The notes beneath the pieces are model-generated. The model searched no databases, was not told the origin of the DNA, and was given only the letters and a program-made list of their open reading frames with translations. The position numbers and the translations under genes are program-made. From positions 992,001 to 1,056,000 of the forward strand of contig NZ_JBMIRR010000027.1 in assembly GCF_049195245.1 (NCBI RefSeq): a stretch of 64,000 bases of DNA. The letters run 5' to 3'. Source of the stretch: Arenimonas sp049195245. Its GTDB lineage: Bacteria; Pseudomonadota; Gammaproteobacteria; Xanthomonadales; Xanthomonadaceae. Below, piece by piece: positions 36,699 to 46,602 of this stretch; position 1 is the first letter of the stretch, and each line of letters opens with the position of its first letter.

Positions 36699-37814
36699 AT
36701 GCTTATCGGCGTCCCCAAGGAAATCAAGAACCACGAATACCGCATCGGCCTGACCCCGGCCGGCGCCCGCGAACTGGTGGAGCACGGCCACCAGGTGATC
36801 GTGCAGCGCGACGGCGGCAAGTCGATCGGCCTGAGCAACGAGATGTACGAGAAGGCCGGCGCCACGATCGTGGATACCGCCGCGGAAATCTTCGCGCGCG
36901 CCGACATGGTCATCAAGGTCAAGGAGCCGCAGCCGGTGGAATGCGCGATGCTGCGCCCCGGCCAGATCCTGTACACCTACCTGCACCTGGCGCCCGATCC
37001 GGACCAGACCAAGGCACTGGTGAAGTCCGGCGCCACCTGCATCGCCTACGAAACCGTCACCGACCGCAAGGGCGGCCTGCCGCTGCTGGCGCCGATGAGC
37101 GAAGTGGCCGGCCGCATGTCCATCCAGGCCGGCGCGCACGCGCTGGAGAAAGCCCAGGGCGGCTCCGGCGTGCTGCTGGGCGGCGTGCCGGGCGTCAAGC
37201 CGGCCGAAGTGCTGGTGATCGGCGGTGGCGTGGTCGGCATCAATGCCGCGCGCATGGCCATGGGCATGAATGCCCGAGTGACCATCCTGGACCGCTCGCT
37301 GGACCGGCTGAAGTACCTGGACGAACTCTACGGCGACAAGATCACCACGCTCTATTCCACCATCGACGCCATCGAGGAGCTGCTGCCGCAGTCCGACCTG
37401 GTGATCGGCGCCGTGCTGATCCCCGGCGCCGCCGCGCCCAAGCTGGTGTCGCGCAAGCAGCTGGGCCTGATGAAGCCGGGCTCGGTGCTGGTGGACGTGG
37501 CCATCGACCAGGGCGGCTGCTTCGAGACCTCCAAGGCCACCACGCACCAGGCGCCGACCTATGAAGTGGACGGCATCATCCACTACTGCGTGGCCAACAT
37601 GCCCGGCGGCGTCGCCCGCACGTCCACCTTCGCCCTGACCAATGCCACCCTGCCCTACGCGGTGAAGCTGGCCAACAAGGGCGTGCAGGCGATGCTGGAG
37701 GACGAGCACCTGCTCAACGGCCTGAACGTGCACGCCGGCAAGGTGACCTACGAAGCCGTGGCCCGCGACCTGGGCTACGACTACGTGCCCGCCGCGCAGG
37801 CGCTGGCCCGCTGA
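36699..37814 (+). CDS. ald: Alanine dehydrogenase
   Basis: NAD-dependent L-alanine dehydrogenase of 371 residues, converting alanine to pyruvate and ammonia. The N-terminus MLIGVPKEIKNHEYRIGLTP, the catalytic-region Lys in MVIKVKEPQ and His in YLHLAPDP, and the Rossmann motif VLVIGGGVVGINAARMAMGM are typical. In this operon it can recycle the alanine formed by the transaminase back to pyruvate, making beta-alanine deamination self-sustaining. The gaps are 49 bp upstream and 9 bp downstream. Confidence 0.96.
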   Translation: MLIGVPKEIKNHEYRIGLTPAGARELVEHGHQVIVQRDGGKSIGLSNEMYEKAGATIVDTAAEIFARADMVIKVKEPQPVECAMLRPGQILYTYLHLAPDPDQTKALVKSGATCIAYETVTDRKGGLPLLAPMSEVAGRMSIQAGAHALEKAQGGSGVLLGGVPGVKPAEVLVIGGGVVGINAARMAMGMNARVTILDRSLDRLKYLDELYGDKITTLYSTIDAIEELLPQSDLVIGAVLIPGAAAPKLVSRKQLGLMKPGSVLVDVAIDQGGCFETSKATTHQAPTYEVDGIIHYCVANMPGGVARTSTFALTNATLPYAVKLANKGVQAMLEDEHLLNGLNVHAGKVTYEAVARDLGYDYVPAAQALAR

Positions 37815-37823
37815 GGCGATGAA

Positions 37824-39335
<1,512 letters not shown>

Positions 39336-39473
39336 CGGCAACGCCGGACTGCGCGGCCCGCAGCGCGCCGGTGCCTGTGTTCGCTACCGAACGGAAGCGG
39401 CCGTTTCCACCTGCTAGACCGGAGCCTGAATCCCTGCGCCGCCCTGCGGCCAGGGACCCGCCCCGGGAGCCGC

Positions 39474-41783
39474 GTGCACCTCGACCTGACCAGTGACACC
39501 ACTGCCGACGCGGCCCCCCGTGCCGATGCGCGGGCGCCGCTGCGCCGGAAGGACGGGGTTCGCGCCGCGACGCGCCCGGCCACGGCGCTGGCCACCCTGC
39601 CGGCACCCGTGCCGCTGCGGCCCGGCCAGGCCAGCGTCCTGGTCGTCGAGCACGACGCCCGGCAGCGCCGCCTGCTGCAGGCGCTGCTGCTGGCCGAAGG
39701 ACACGCGGTGCGCTGCGCCGGAGACGGCCGCGCGGCGCTGGCCGAGGTCGCGCGCACGCCTCCGGACCTGGTGCTGCTGGCGGCCCGCCTGCCGCGCATG
39801 GATGGCTACCAGGTGGCCGCCGCCCTGCGCAGCGACCCCGCCTGCGGCCACCTGCCGGTGATCCTGATGCTGGGCAGGATGGACCGCAGCGCGCGCATCG
39901 CCGGCATCCAGGCCGGTGCCAGCGAGTTCATCACCCGGCCGGTGGACCGCGACGAGCTGGCCCTGCGCATGGGCAACCTGCTCAGGCTGCGCGAGCACGC
40001 CCGGCGCGCGCCGCCGCCCGCCCTACCCGCGGCCGAGGCCGCGCCCGAGGGCGAGCTGCAGCGATTCCGCAGCGCCATGGACGCCACCGTGGATGCGATC
40101 TTCCTGATCAGCCGCACCACCATGCGTTTCGTGGAAGTGAACCAGACCGCCTGCCAGCTGCTGGGCTACACCCGCCAGCAGCTGTTCGATGCCGGGCCGG
40201 TGCGGCTGTGGCCGGGCACCACGCACCGGCTGGAAGACGCCTTCGACGCGATCATCGCCGCGCACGGCGACACCGGCCCCACCGACACGCGCATGCGCCA
40301 CAAGCACGGCCACCTGGTGGACGTGGAGATCCACCAGAAGGCGCAGCGCTATGGCGACGACTGGTTCATCGTGGGCATGGTGCGCGACATCACCCGCCGC
40401 AAGGAGACCGAGAACACGCTGCACCGGCTGGCGCATTACGACGCCCTGACCGGCCTGCCCAACCGGGCGCTGTTCTACGACACGCTGGCACGCACCCTGG
40501 CCCAGGCCTCGGCCAATGGCTGGCAGGTGGCGGTGATGTTCATCGACCTGGACAACTTCAAGTCGGTCAACGACACCCTGGGCCATGCGATCGGCGATGA
40601 ACTGCTGAGCCAGCTTGCCAACCGCCTGGTCAAGTGCGTGCGCACCCGCGACGTCATCGGGCGACTGGGCGGCGACGAGTTCGCGCTGATCCTGGTGATG
40701 AACGACTGCCGCAACGGCGCCGCGATCGTCGCGGCCAAGGTGCGCGAGTCCCTGCGCGCGCCCTTCTACCTCATGGGCCACGACCTGTCGGTCACCGCCA
40801 GCATCGGCATCACCATCCACCCCGAGGACACCCGGGACCCGGCCACCCTACTCAAGTACGCCGACATGGCGATGTACCGCGCGAAGCAGGCCGGGCGGGA
40901 TGCGACGCGCTTCTTCACCCCGCAGATGAACGTGGAAATGAACGCGCGCATGGCGCTGGAGAAGGCGCTGCGGGCCGCGGTGGAGAACCAGGAGTTCGTG
41001 CTGCACTACCAGCCCAAGCTGTCCCTGGCAGATGGCCGGACGACCGGACTGGAGGCCCTGCTGCGCTGGCAGCGGCCAGGGCACGGGCTGGTGTCGCCGC
41101 AGGACTTCGTGCCGGTGCTGGAGGAGACGGGGCTGATCGTGCGCGTGGGCCGGTGGGTGATCGACACGGCCTGCCGGCAGATCGGCCGGTGGCTGCAGTC
41201 GTCGGTCGGACGCATGCAGATCGCGGTGAACATTTCCAGCCGCCAGTTCACCGACAGCGACCTGGTGGAGGATGTCTCGTCGGCGCTGGCGCGCAGCGGC
41301 ATCCCGCCCGAACTGCTGGAGCTGGAGCTCACCGAAGGCTCGCTGATGGACAACACCGACCGCACGGTGCAGACCCTCACCCGGCTCAAGGCCCTGGGCA
41401 CCGAGCTCACCATCGACGATTTCGGTACCGGCTATTCCAGCCTGGCCTACCTGCGCCGGTTCCCGATCGACAAGCTCAAGATCGACATCGCCTTCATCCG
41501 CGACATCACCCGCAGCGACGACGATGCCACCATCGCGCTGGCGATCATCAACATGGCCCACAGCCTGCGCCTGACGGTGATCGCCGAAGGCGTGGAAACC
41601 AGCGAGCAGGTGGCCTACCTGCGCCGGCACCGCTGCGACCAGATCCAGGGCTTCTGCTTCAGCAAGCCCCTGTCGGCGCCGGCGATGGAATGGATGCTGC
41701 TCGACCGCGCACCCTGGGACCCGCCGGACCTGGCGCCTGGGTGGCAACTCGACGGCGGGGCGCCCGACCCCACCCAGGGTTGA
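39474..41783 (+). CDS. Pseudo-receiver-PAS-GGDEF-EAL protein (c-di-GMP turnover)
   Basis: Cytosolic protein of 769 residues, read from a GTG start with GGGAG four bases upstream. Domains: receiver about 53-170; PAS about 194-310; GGDEF about 320-482; EAL about 495-745. The GGDEF motif (399-403) and the inhibitory I-site RTRD (390-393) are intact, as are EAL (527-529) and DDFGTGYSS, so both synthesis and hydrolysis of c-di-GMP are possible. The receiver lacks the phosphoacceptor: PDLVLLAARLPRMDG has Ala103 where Asp is expected, and the conserved Lys is Arg155. It should therefore respond to protein binding or to the PAS ligand rather than phosphorylation. No histidine kinase is adjacent. Confidence 0.93.
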   Translation: MHLDLTSDTTADAAPRADARAPLRRKDGVRAATRPATALATLPAPVPLRPGQASVLVVEHDARQRRLLQALLLAEGHAVRCAGDGRAALAEVARTPPDLVLLAARLPRMDGYQVAAALRSDPACGHLPVILMLGRMDRSARIAGIQAGASEFITRPVDRDELALRMGNLLRLREHARRAPPPALPAAEAAPEGELQRFRSAMDATVDAIFLISRTTMRFVEVNQTACQLLGYTRQQLFDAGPVRLWPGTTHRLEDAFDAIIAAHGDTGPTDTRMRHKHGHLVDVEIHQKAQRYGDDWFIVGMVRDITRRKETENTLHRLAHYDALTGLPNRALFYDTLARTLAQASANGWQVAVMFIDLDNFKSVNDTLGHAIGDELLSQLANRLVKCVRTRDVIGRLGGDEFALILVMNDCRNGAAIVAAKVRESLRAPFYLMGHDLSVTASIGITIHPEDTRDPATLLKYADMAMYRAKQAGRDATRFFTPQMNVEMNARMALEKALRAAVENQEFVLHYQPKLSLADGRTTGLEALLRWQRPGHGLVSPQDFVPVLEETGLIVRVGRWVIDTACRQIGRWLQSSVGRMQIAVNISSRQFTDSDLVEDVSSALARSGIPPELLELELTEGSLMDNTDRTVQTLTRLKALGTELTIDDFGTGYSSLAYLRRFPIDKLKIDIAFIRDITRSDDDATIALAIINMAHSLRLTVIAEGVETSEQVAYLRRHRCDQIQGFCFSKPLSAPAMEWMLLDRAPWDPPDLAPGWQLDGGAPDPTQG

Positions 41784-41920
41784 ATTCCGACACGGGCGGC
41801 CGCCAATGGCGTGGATCGCCGGCGGCCGGCGCTGTCTAGCCTTGGCGTGCCGGTCGCTCCCGCGGCCCGGCATCGCACCGGCGGCGCCCTGCCGCCGGGC
41901 CGGACCCCTGGAGGAATGCA

Positions 41921-42319
41921 ATGAATCGCGCCATGTTGCTCGTGCTGCTAGTGCTGGCCTGCGTGTCCGCGGGCCTTCTGCCCCGCGTCGCCCGCGCCAC
42001 CGAACCCCTGGAATGCAGCCAGGGCTGCCACATCATCGTCTGCAACAACGATGTCTGTTCGATCTGGCGCTGCGACAGCCAGGGCTGCCGCTACCTGGCC
42101 AACTGGCGCCGCGAGGACGCCACCAAGCGCCAGGGCCTGGCGGCGGCGCCGGCATCGCCGCCCGAGCGGGTCTATGCGCAGGTCTGCGCCGCCGGCCGGG
42201 ACTGCGAACTGTACGAGGTGGGCGCGCACCAGGCCCTGCGTGTGGCGCGCTACGCCAACGTCGGCGACCTCGTGCGCGAGCGCCAGCGTCAGTTTTCGAG
42301 CCCGGCGCGCACCCGCTGA
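41921..42319 (+). CDS. Secreted cysteine-rich protein, paralogue 1
   Basis: Unrecognised secreted protein of 132 residues; GGAGG lies seven bases before the ATG. A signal peptide (LLVLLVLACVSAGLLPRVARA) probably ends before TEPLE. The mature part starts with six cysteines at fixed spacing, C-x3-C-x4-C-x4-C-x4-C-x4-C (CSQGC..C..CSIWRC..C), then a Pro/Ala linker and a second module VYAQVCAAGRDCELYEVG with C-x5-C. The eight cysteines are all kept in the second copy at 42481, so four disulfides in the periplasm or outside are likely. Neighbouring genes give no function. A CTAGCCT promoter-like box lies about 80 bases before each start. Confidence 0.8.
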   Translation: MNRAMLLVLLVLACVSAGLLPRVARATEPLECSQGCHIIVCNNDVCSIWRCDSQGCRYLANWRREDATKRQGLAAAPASPPERVYAQVCAAGRDCELYEVGAHQALRVARYANVGDLVRERQRQFSSPARTR

Positions 42320-42320
42320 G

Positions 42321-42343
42321 CCGCAGCGCCTGCGGGGGCTTTT
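42321..42343 (+). terminator. Weak terminator between the cysteine-rich genes
   Basis: CCGCAG-CGC-CTGCGG followed by GGGC and four T. The stem starts two bases after the first gene's stop, so the two paralogues are probably transcribed separately. Confidence 0.4.
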
Positions 42344-42480
42344 CCTACCCCTCCGCGGGCACTCCTGCGGTCGCCTGCAGGCCTGCACCCACCTAGCCTG
42401 AGCAGGCCCGGACACCGCCTGTTCCGGCCCCATGCCGTCGGCCCCAGGCCACGGCACCACGAGGATTCCCGAGGTCCGCC

Positions 42481-42876
42481 ATGAAGACCCTGATCACTGC
42501 CGCGTCCACCCTGCTGCTGTTTGCCGCCGGCCTGTTGCTCCCCGCAACCGCGAAGGCTGACGGCTCGCCCGTCGACTGTTCGCAAGGCTGCTACATCGTC
42601 ACCTGCGATGCCCAGACCTGTTCGCTCTGGCGCTGCGACACCGGCGGCTGCCGGCTGCTCACCGACTGGCCCAGCGAATGGTCCCAGCCGCAGTCCGTCC
42701 CCGGTGAACCGCGCCAGAAGCGGCCGGCGCCCTTGGCCTACGCCAAGGTCTGCGTGCCCGACGGCGACTGCACGCTCTATCAATTGGGCGTGCGCGGCGC
42801 GGTTCGGGTGGAAACCTTCGACAACATCGACGACGCCGTGCGGCGCCGGCCGGTGCAGGGCTCCGTGCGCCAGTAG
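42481..42876 (+). CDS. Secreted cysteine-rich protein, paralogue 2
   Basis: Tandem paralogue of the preceding gene, 131 residues, 161 bp downstream. The signal peptide (TAASTLLLFAAGLLLPATAKA) is followed by DGSPVD and the same six-cysteine array (CSQGC..C..CSLWRC..C, identical spacing), a Gln/Pro linker and AYAKVCVPDGDCTLYQLG. Besides the cysteines, SQGC, the S[IL]WRCD segment and the closing V.R...F/Y.N..D pattern are shared, while the signal peptides, linkers and tails differ. The duplication is therefore not recent and both copies seem maintained. Function unknown. Confidence 0.8.
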   Translation: MKTLITAASTLLLFAAGLLLPATAKADGSPVDCSQGCYIVTCDAQTCSLWRCDTGGCRLLTDWPSEWSQPQSVPGEPRQKRPAPLAYAKVCVPDGDCTLYQLGVRGAVRVETFDNIDDAVRRRPVQGSVRQ

Positions 42877-42895
42877 GCGGCGGCCGCCTGCGGAT

Positions 42896-42918
42896 CGGAG
42901 GCCAGGTCCTGGCCTCCG
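42896..42918. terminator. Palindrome between convergent genes
   Basis: CGGAGGCCAGG and CCTGGCCTCCG form 11-bp arms around a single T (42907), between the end of the second cysteine-rich gene and the end of msrA. No T-run follows. It may act as a bidirectional transcription barrier. Confidence 0.4.
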
Positions 42919-42929
42919 GTCCGTATCGT

Positions 42930-43556
42930 TCACTTCAGGCGATCAGGAAAGGCGTGCACCAGCTTCTCCACCTTGGGCAGGGACACGAACTGGATATAGG
43001 GCTGTCCCGGATTACGCGCGGCGTAGTCGTGGTGGTAGGCCTCGGCCACGAAGAAGGCCTCCAGCGGTTCGACCGTGGTGGCCAGCGGCGAGGCAAAGGC
43101 GCGCGCCTGCTCCAGCTGCTGCAGGTAGGCCTGCACGACGTCGCGCTGACGCTCGTCGAGCGGAAACACCGCCGATCGGTACTGGGTGCCAACGTCGTTG
43201 CCCTGGCGGTCCTTCTGGGTCGGATCGTGAGCGACCGCGAAGAAGACCTTCAGCAGTTGCCCGTAGCTGATGCGGGCCGGATCGTAGGTGATGCGGATGA
43301 CCTCCGCATGGCCGGTGCGGCCGCTGCAGACCTTCTTGTAATCGGCGGTGTCGGCGCTGCCGCCGGCGTAACCCGGCTGCACTTCCTCCACACCGGCCAG
43401 CCGGCGGAACACCGCTTCGGTGCACCAGAAGCAGCCGCCCGCCAGCACCGCCTCACCGCGGTCTTCGTCGGCCGTCAGGTCCAGGGCAGGATCCGGGACC
43501 TGGTCGGGCGGCACGCGCAGGCCCAGGCCGGGCAGCTCACAGACGGGATTGGACAT
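42930..43556 (-). CDS. msrA: Peptide-methionine (S)-S-oxide reductase MsrA
   Basis: Repairs the S form of methionine sulfoxide; 208 residues. The catalytic Cys42 is in GGCFWCTEAVFRRL, and the family continues with GVEEVQPGYAGGSADTADYKKVCSGRTGHAEVI and FFAVAHDPTQKDRQGNDVGTQYRSAV (given here in parts). AYHHDYAARNP and QPYIQFVSLPKVEKL complete the fold. The 35-residue N-terminal extension is of the E. coli MsrA type. No signal peptide is seen. Confidence 0.96.
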   Translation of the reverse strand: MSNPVCELPGLGLRVPPDQVPDPALDLTADEDRGEAVLAGGCFWCTEAVFRRLAGVEEVQPGYAGGSADTADYKKVCSGRTGHAEVIRITYDPARISYGQLLKVFFAVAHDPTQKDRQGNDVGTQYRSAVFPLDERQRDVVQAYLQQLEQARAFASPLATTVEPLEAFFVAEAYHHDYAARNPGQPYIQFVSLPKVEKLVHAFPDRLK

Positions 43557-43643
43557 GGTGACGTCTCCGGATCGGGGGATCGACTATCCCCGGGAGACCG
43601 TTAGATGGGCGCGAGGACGCGCGAAGACAAGGCGTCGCGGCGC

Positions 43644-45098
43644 TCAGTCCGGCTCCGCCATCAGGGCTTCGGCGGCCTCGGCGCAGAACTCGCCCTCCCA
43701 TTTGGCCATCAGGGCCAGGTAGAGCAGCTTCTCGAACTCGGGGCGGAAGCGCCGGATCACCGAATCCGGATCGGGCATCAGCTTGGCATCGGCGATCAGG
43801 CCGAAGTGCACCGCGCCGTTGTAGCTCAGGATGGAAATGCCCAGGCCGATCGAGCCGGTCTGCGGGACCCAGAACATCAGGTCGCGGATCTTGCTGCCGC
43901 CCAGGTACAGCGGCATCTGCGGCCCGGGCACATTGGTGGCCACGGCCGAGGCCTTGCGGCTGAACATCTCCAGCGCAAAGGCCTGTACCGCGGGGGGCGC
44001 CATGCCCACGGCCGCGAGCGCACCGAAGGTGGCCACCGCCTGGCGCGACTTGCGCAGCACCTTCATGCAGGCCGCGATGCGTTCCAGCCGCCGCATGGGA
44101 TTGGCTTCCCCCACCGGCAGCTCCAGGAACACCAGGCCGAAGTGGTTGCCCAGCTGCTTGGCGTGTTCCAGGGGACGCAGGTTGACCGGCACGGTGGCGC
44201 GGATGGTGACGCCGTCAAGCTGTTCGCCGCGCTCGAGCATGTAGCTGCGCAGCGCGCCGCTGGCCGAGGCCAGCAGGATGTCGTTGACCGTGCAGCGCAG
44301 CGCGCGGCTGACCGACTTCACTTCCTCCAGGCCCAGCGGCTCGGCCCAGGCCACGCGCTTGCTGACGCCCAGCCGGCCGCGCAGGATGGTTTCGGGATCG
44401 TCAGAAAGCGCCAGGGCCAGGCCAACCTCCTTCGCGATGTCCACCCCTTCGTTGGCCAGCACGGCGGCCAGGCTGGGGTCGCGGTAGATGTCCATGCCCT
44501 TCTCGAGCATCTTGTTGCCCAGCTGCATGTAGCGGTCGATGGCGCCCACGCGCTTGGCCACGGGCGCGTGCTCCTCCTTCTTCAGCCAGCGCTTGGCCAG
44601 CGCCGCCTTGCGCTTGGGATCGATGCCCATTTCGGTGAGCGACAGCAGCACCTGCACCAGGGCGATGCCATCGGCATAACAGTGGTGGATGCGCGAGATC
44701 AGGGCCGAGCCGCCGCCGAACTTTTCGACCAGGTGGAACTGCCAAAGCGGCTTGGTTTTGTCCAGCGGCGTCGAGGCCAGCTGGCTGGTCAGGCGCTCGA
44801 GCTCCTTCTTGCCGCCCTTGCCGGGCAGCGCGGTCAGGCGGATGTGCCAGTCCAGGTCGAAGTCGGCATCGTCCTGCCAGAAGGCGCCGGTGGGCGTGTC
44901 CACCGCCTTCTGCCGGAAGCGCGGGTAGGACAGGAACTTGGACTCGATCACCTTGCGCAGGGTTTTGATGTCCAGCGGCGTCTCGAACATCATCACGCCG
45001 GTGATCATCATCAGGTTGGTGGGCCGCTCCATGCGCAGCCAGGCCGTGTCCACGCGCGACATCGGCGACTTGCGGATCCTTGCACGCGCCTCGGCCAT
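43644..45098 (-). CDS. Wax ester synthase/diacylglycerol acyltransferase (WS/DGAT)
   Basis: Acyl-CoA:alcohol/diacylglycerol acyltransferase of 484 residues, which makes wax esters or triacylglycerol storage lipid at the inner membrane. The catalytic HHxxxDG motif is present as HHCYADG (His138-Gly144). The start has SPMSRVDTAWLRMERPTNLMMI; later segments LASASGALRSYML, VPVNLRPLEHAKQLGNHFG and NVPGPQMPLYLGGSKI are typical. The neighbouring genes on the same strand are photolyases and an SDR; the SDR might supply fatty alcohol or aldehyde reduction, but this is speculation. Other members of this family act on different acyl acceptors. Confidence 0.9.
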   Translation of the reverse strand: MAEARARIRKSPMSRVDTAWLRMERPTNLMMITGVMMFETPLDIKTLRKVIESKFLSYPRFRQKAVDTPTGAFWQDDADFDLDWHIRLTALPGKGGKKELERLTSQLASTPLDKTKPLWQFHLVEKFGGGSALISRIHHCYADGIALVQVLLSLTEMGIDPKRKAALAKRWLKKEEHAPVAKRVGAIDRYMQLGNKMLEKGMDIYRDPSLAAVLANEGVDIAKEVGLALALSDDPETILRGRLGVSKRVAWAEPLGLEEVKSVSRALRCTVNDILLASASGALRSYMLERGEQLDGVTIRATVPVNLRPLEHAKQLGNHFGLVFLELPVGEANPMRRLERIAACMKVLRKSRQAVATFGALAAVGMAPPAVQAFALEMFSRKASAVATNVPGPQMPLYLGGSKIRDLMFWVPQTGSIGLGISILSYNGAVHFGLIADAKLMPDPDSVIRRFRPEFEKLLYLALMAKWEGEFCAEAAEALMAEPD

Positions 45099-45146
45099 GT
45101 CCCCTCCCCGATCAGGCCTCAGGATGCCGCCTGCGCCGCCGGGGCG

Positions 45147-46595
45147 TCAATTCTCGGTCGGCGGCTTGGTCTTGGGGCCCGAATACGCGGCCAGTGCGGC
45201 CTCGCGGCTGGCCTTGAGGTCCACGATCGGCGTGAGCGGATAGTCCGGGGCCAGGCGCCGCAGCAGCTCGGGCTGCTCCCAGGGCGCGGCCAGCGCGCTG
45301 TCGGGCAAGGCGGCCAGTTCCGGCACCCAGCGCCGGATGTACTTGCCGGCCGGATCAAAGCGCTCGGCCTGCGCGATCGGGCTGAAGATGCGGAAGTAAG
45401 GCGCGGCGTCGGCACCGGTGCCCGCGGTCCACTGCCAGCCCTGGGTGTTGTTGGCCAGGTCGGCGTCCACCAACGTGTCCCAGAACCAACGCGCGCCGTG
45501 CGTCCAGTGGTAGCGCAGGTTCTTGGTCAGGAAGCTGGCCACCACCATGCGCACGCGGTTGTGCATCCAGCCGGTGTGCCACAGCTCGCGCATGCCGGCA
45601 TCCACGATCGGCACGCCGGTGCGGCCGCGCTGCCAGGCCTTGAGCCGCGCCGGCACCGGCCTGGCCCAGCGGAATTCGCTGAAACGGGGGTTGAGGTTTT
45701 CCTGCGCGGTGTGCGGGAAGTGGAACAGCAGGTGGTGGCTGAACTCGCGCCAGCCCAGCTCGCTCAGGAAATGATCGATGTCCGGCTGGACGGCCGCCGG
45801 CCAGCGCTGCGCCAGCACGCGCGCCACGATCTGGCGCGGCGAGATCTCGCCGAAGTGCAGGTGCGGGGACAGCTTCGAGGTGGCGATGCGGTCGGGGTAG
45901 TTGCGCTGTTCCTTGTAGCCGCTGGCCGCACCGTCCAGGAAGGCGTCCAGCATTTCCGCAGCGCCGGCTTCGCCCGGCTGCCAGTGCTCCCAGAATCCCG
46001 TGTCCCAGCGCGGCTGCGGCGGCGCGGGCTCCAATCCCAGGTCGTCCACGCCCAGTCCGAGCAGCCGCGTGGGCGGCTCCGGCAGCCGGGCCGGCGCCAC
46101 CGGCGGCGCGGTGGCGTCCAGGCGCTGGCGCGCGTTTTTCCAGAACGGGGTGAACACGCGATACGGATCGCCGCTGCCGGTCTGCACCGTCCAGGGCTCC
46201 ACCAGCAGCGCACCGTTGAAGCTTTCCACCGTCAGGCCCCGTGACTTCAAACCCTGCTTGATGCGGGTGTCGCGCGCGATCGAGGCCGGCTCGTAAAGGC
46301 GGTTCCAGTACAGCGCCTCGGCGCGGGTTTCGCCCAGCAGCTTCTCCAGCTCCGACAGGCTCTCGCCTCGGCGGATCACCAGGCGCGATCCGCGCGAGTG
46401 CAGGTCCGCGTCCAGCGCCAGCAGCGAGCGGTGCAGCCAGGCGTGGCTGGCCGCGCCCGGTGCCCACGGCGCTTCCTCGTCGGGCGCGTGCACGTACACG
46501 AATACCGGCGACTGCCCGGCGTCCAGCGCGGCCTGCAGGGCCGGGTTGTCGTCCAGGCGCAGGTCGCGCCGCAGCCAGATCAGGGCATGGGCCAT
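45147..46595 (-). CDS. phrB: Deoxyribodipyrimidine photolyase (class I CPD)
   Basis: Light-dependent repair of cyclobutane pyrimidine dimers; 482 residues. The N-terminal antenna domain starts ALIWLRRDLRLDDNPAL. The FAD-binding C-terminal domain has TSKLSPHLHFGEISPRQ, LGWREFSHHLLFHFP, TGVPIVDAGMRELWHTGWMHNRVRM and DADLANNTQGWQWTAGTGADAAPYFRIFSP, the photolyase signatures including the Trp residues of the electron chain. It follows the SDR gene by seven bases, within a minus-strand group that also holds a second photolyase. Confidence 0.95.
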   Translation of the reverse strand: MAHALIWLRRDLRLDDNPALQAALDAGQSPVFVYVHAPDEEAPWAPGAASHAWLHRSLLALDADLHSRGSRLVIRRGESLSELEKLLGETRAEALYWNRLYEPASIARDTRIKQGLKSRGLTVESFNGALLVEPWTVQTGSGDPYRVFTPFWKNARQRLDATAPPVAPARLPEPPTRLLGLGVDDLGLEPAPPQPRWDTGFWEHWQPGEAGAAEMLDAFLDGAASGYKEQRNYPDRIATSKLSPHLHFGEISPRQIVARVLAQRWPAAVQPDIDHFLSELGWREFSHHLLFHFPHTAQENLNPRFSEFRWARPVPARLKAWQRGRTGVPIVDAGMRELWHTGWMHNRVRMVVASFLTKNLRYHWTHGARWFWDTLVDADLANNTQGWQWTAGTGADAAPYFRIFSPIAQAERFDPAGKYIRRWVPELAALPDSALAAPWEQPELLRRLAPDYPLTPIVDLKASREAALAAYSGPKTKPPTEN

Positions 46596-46602
46596 CCGAA
46601 CC

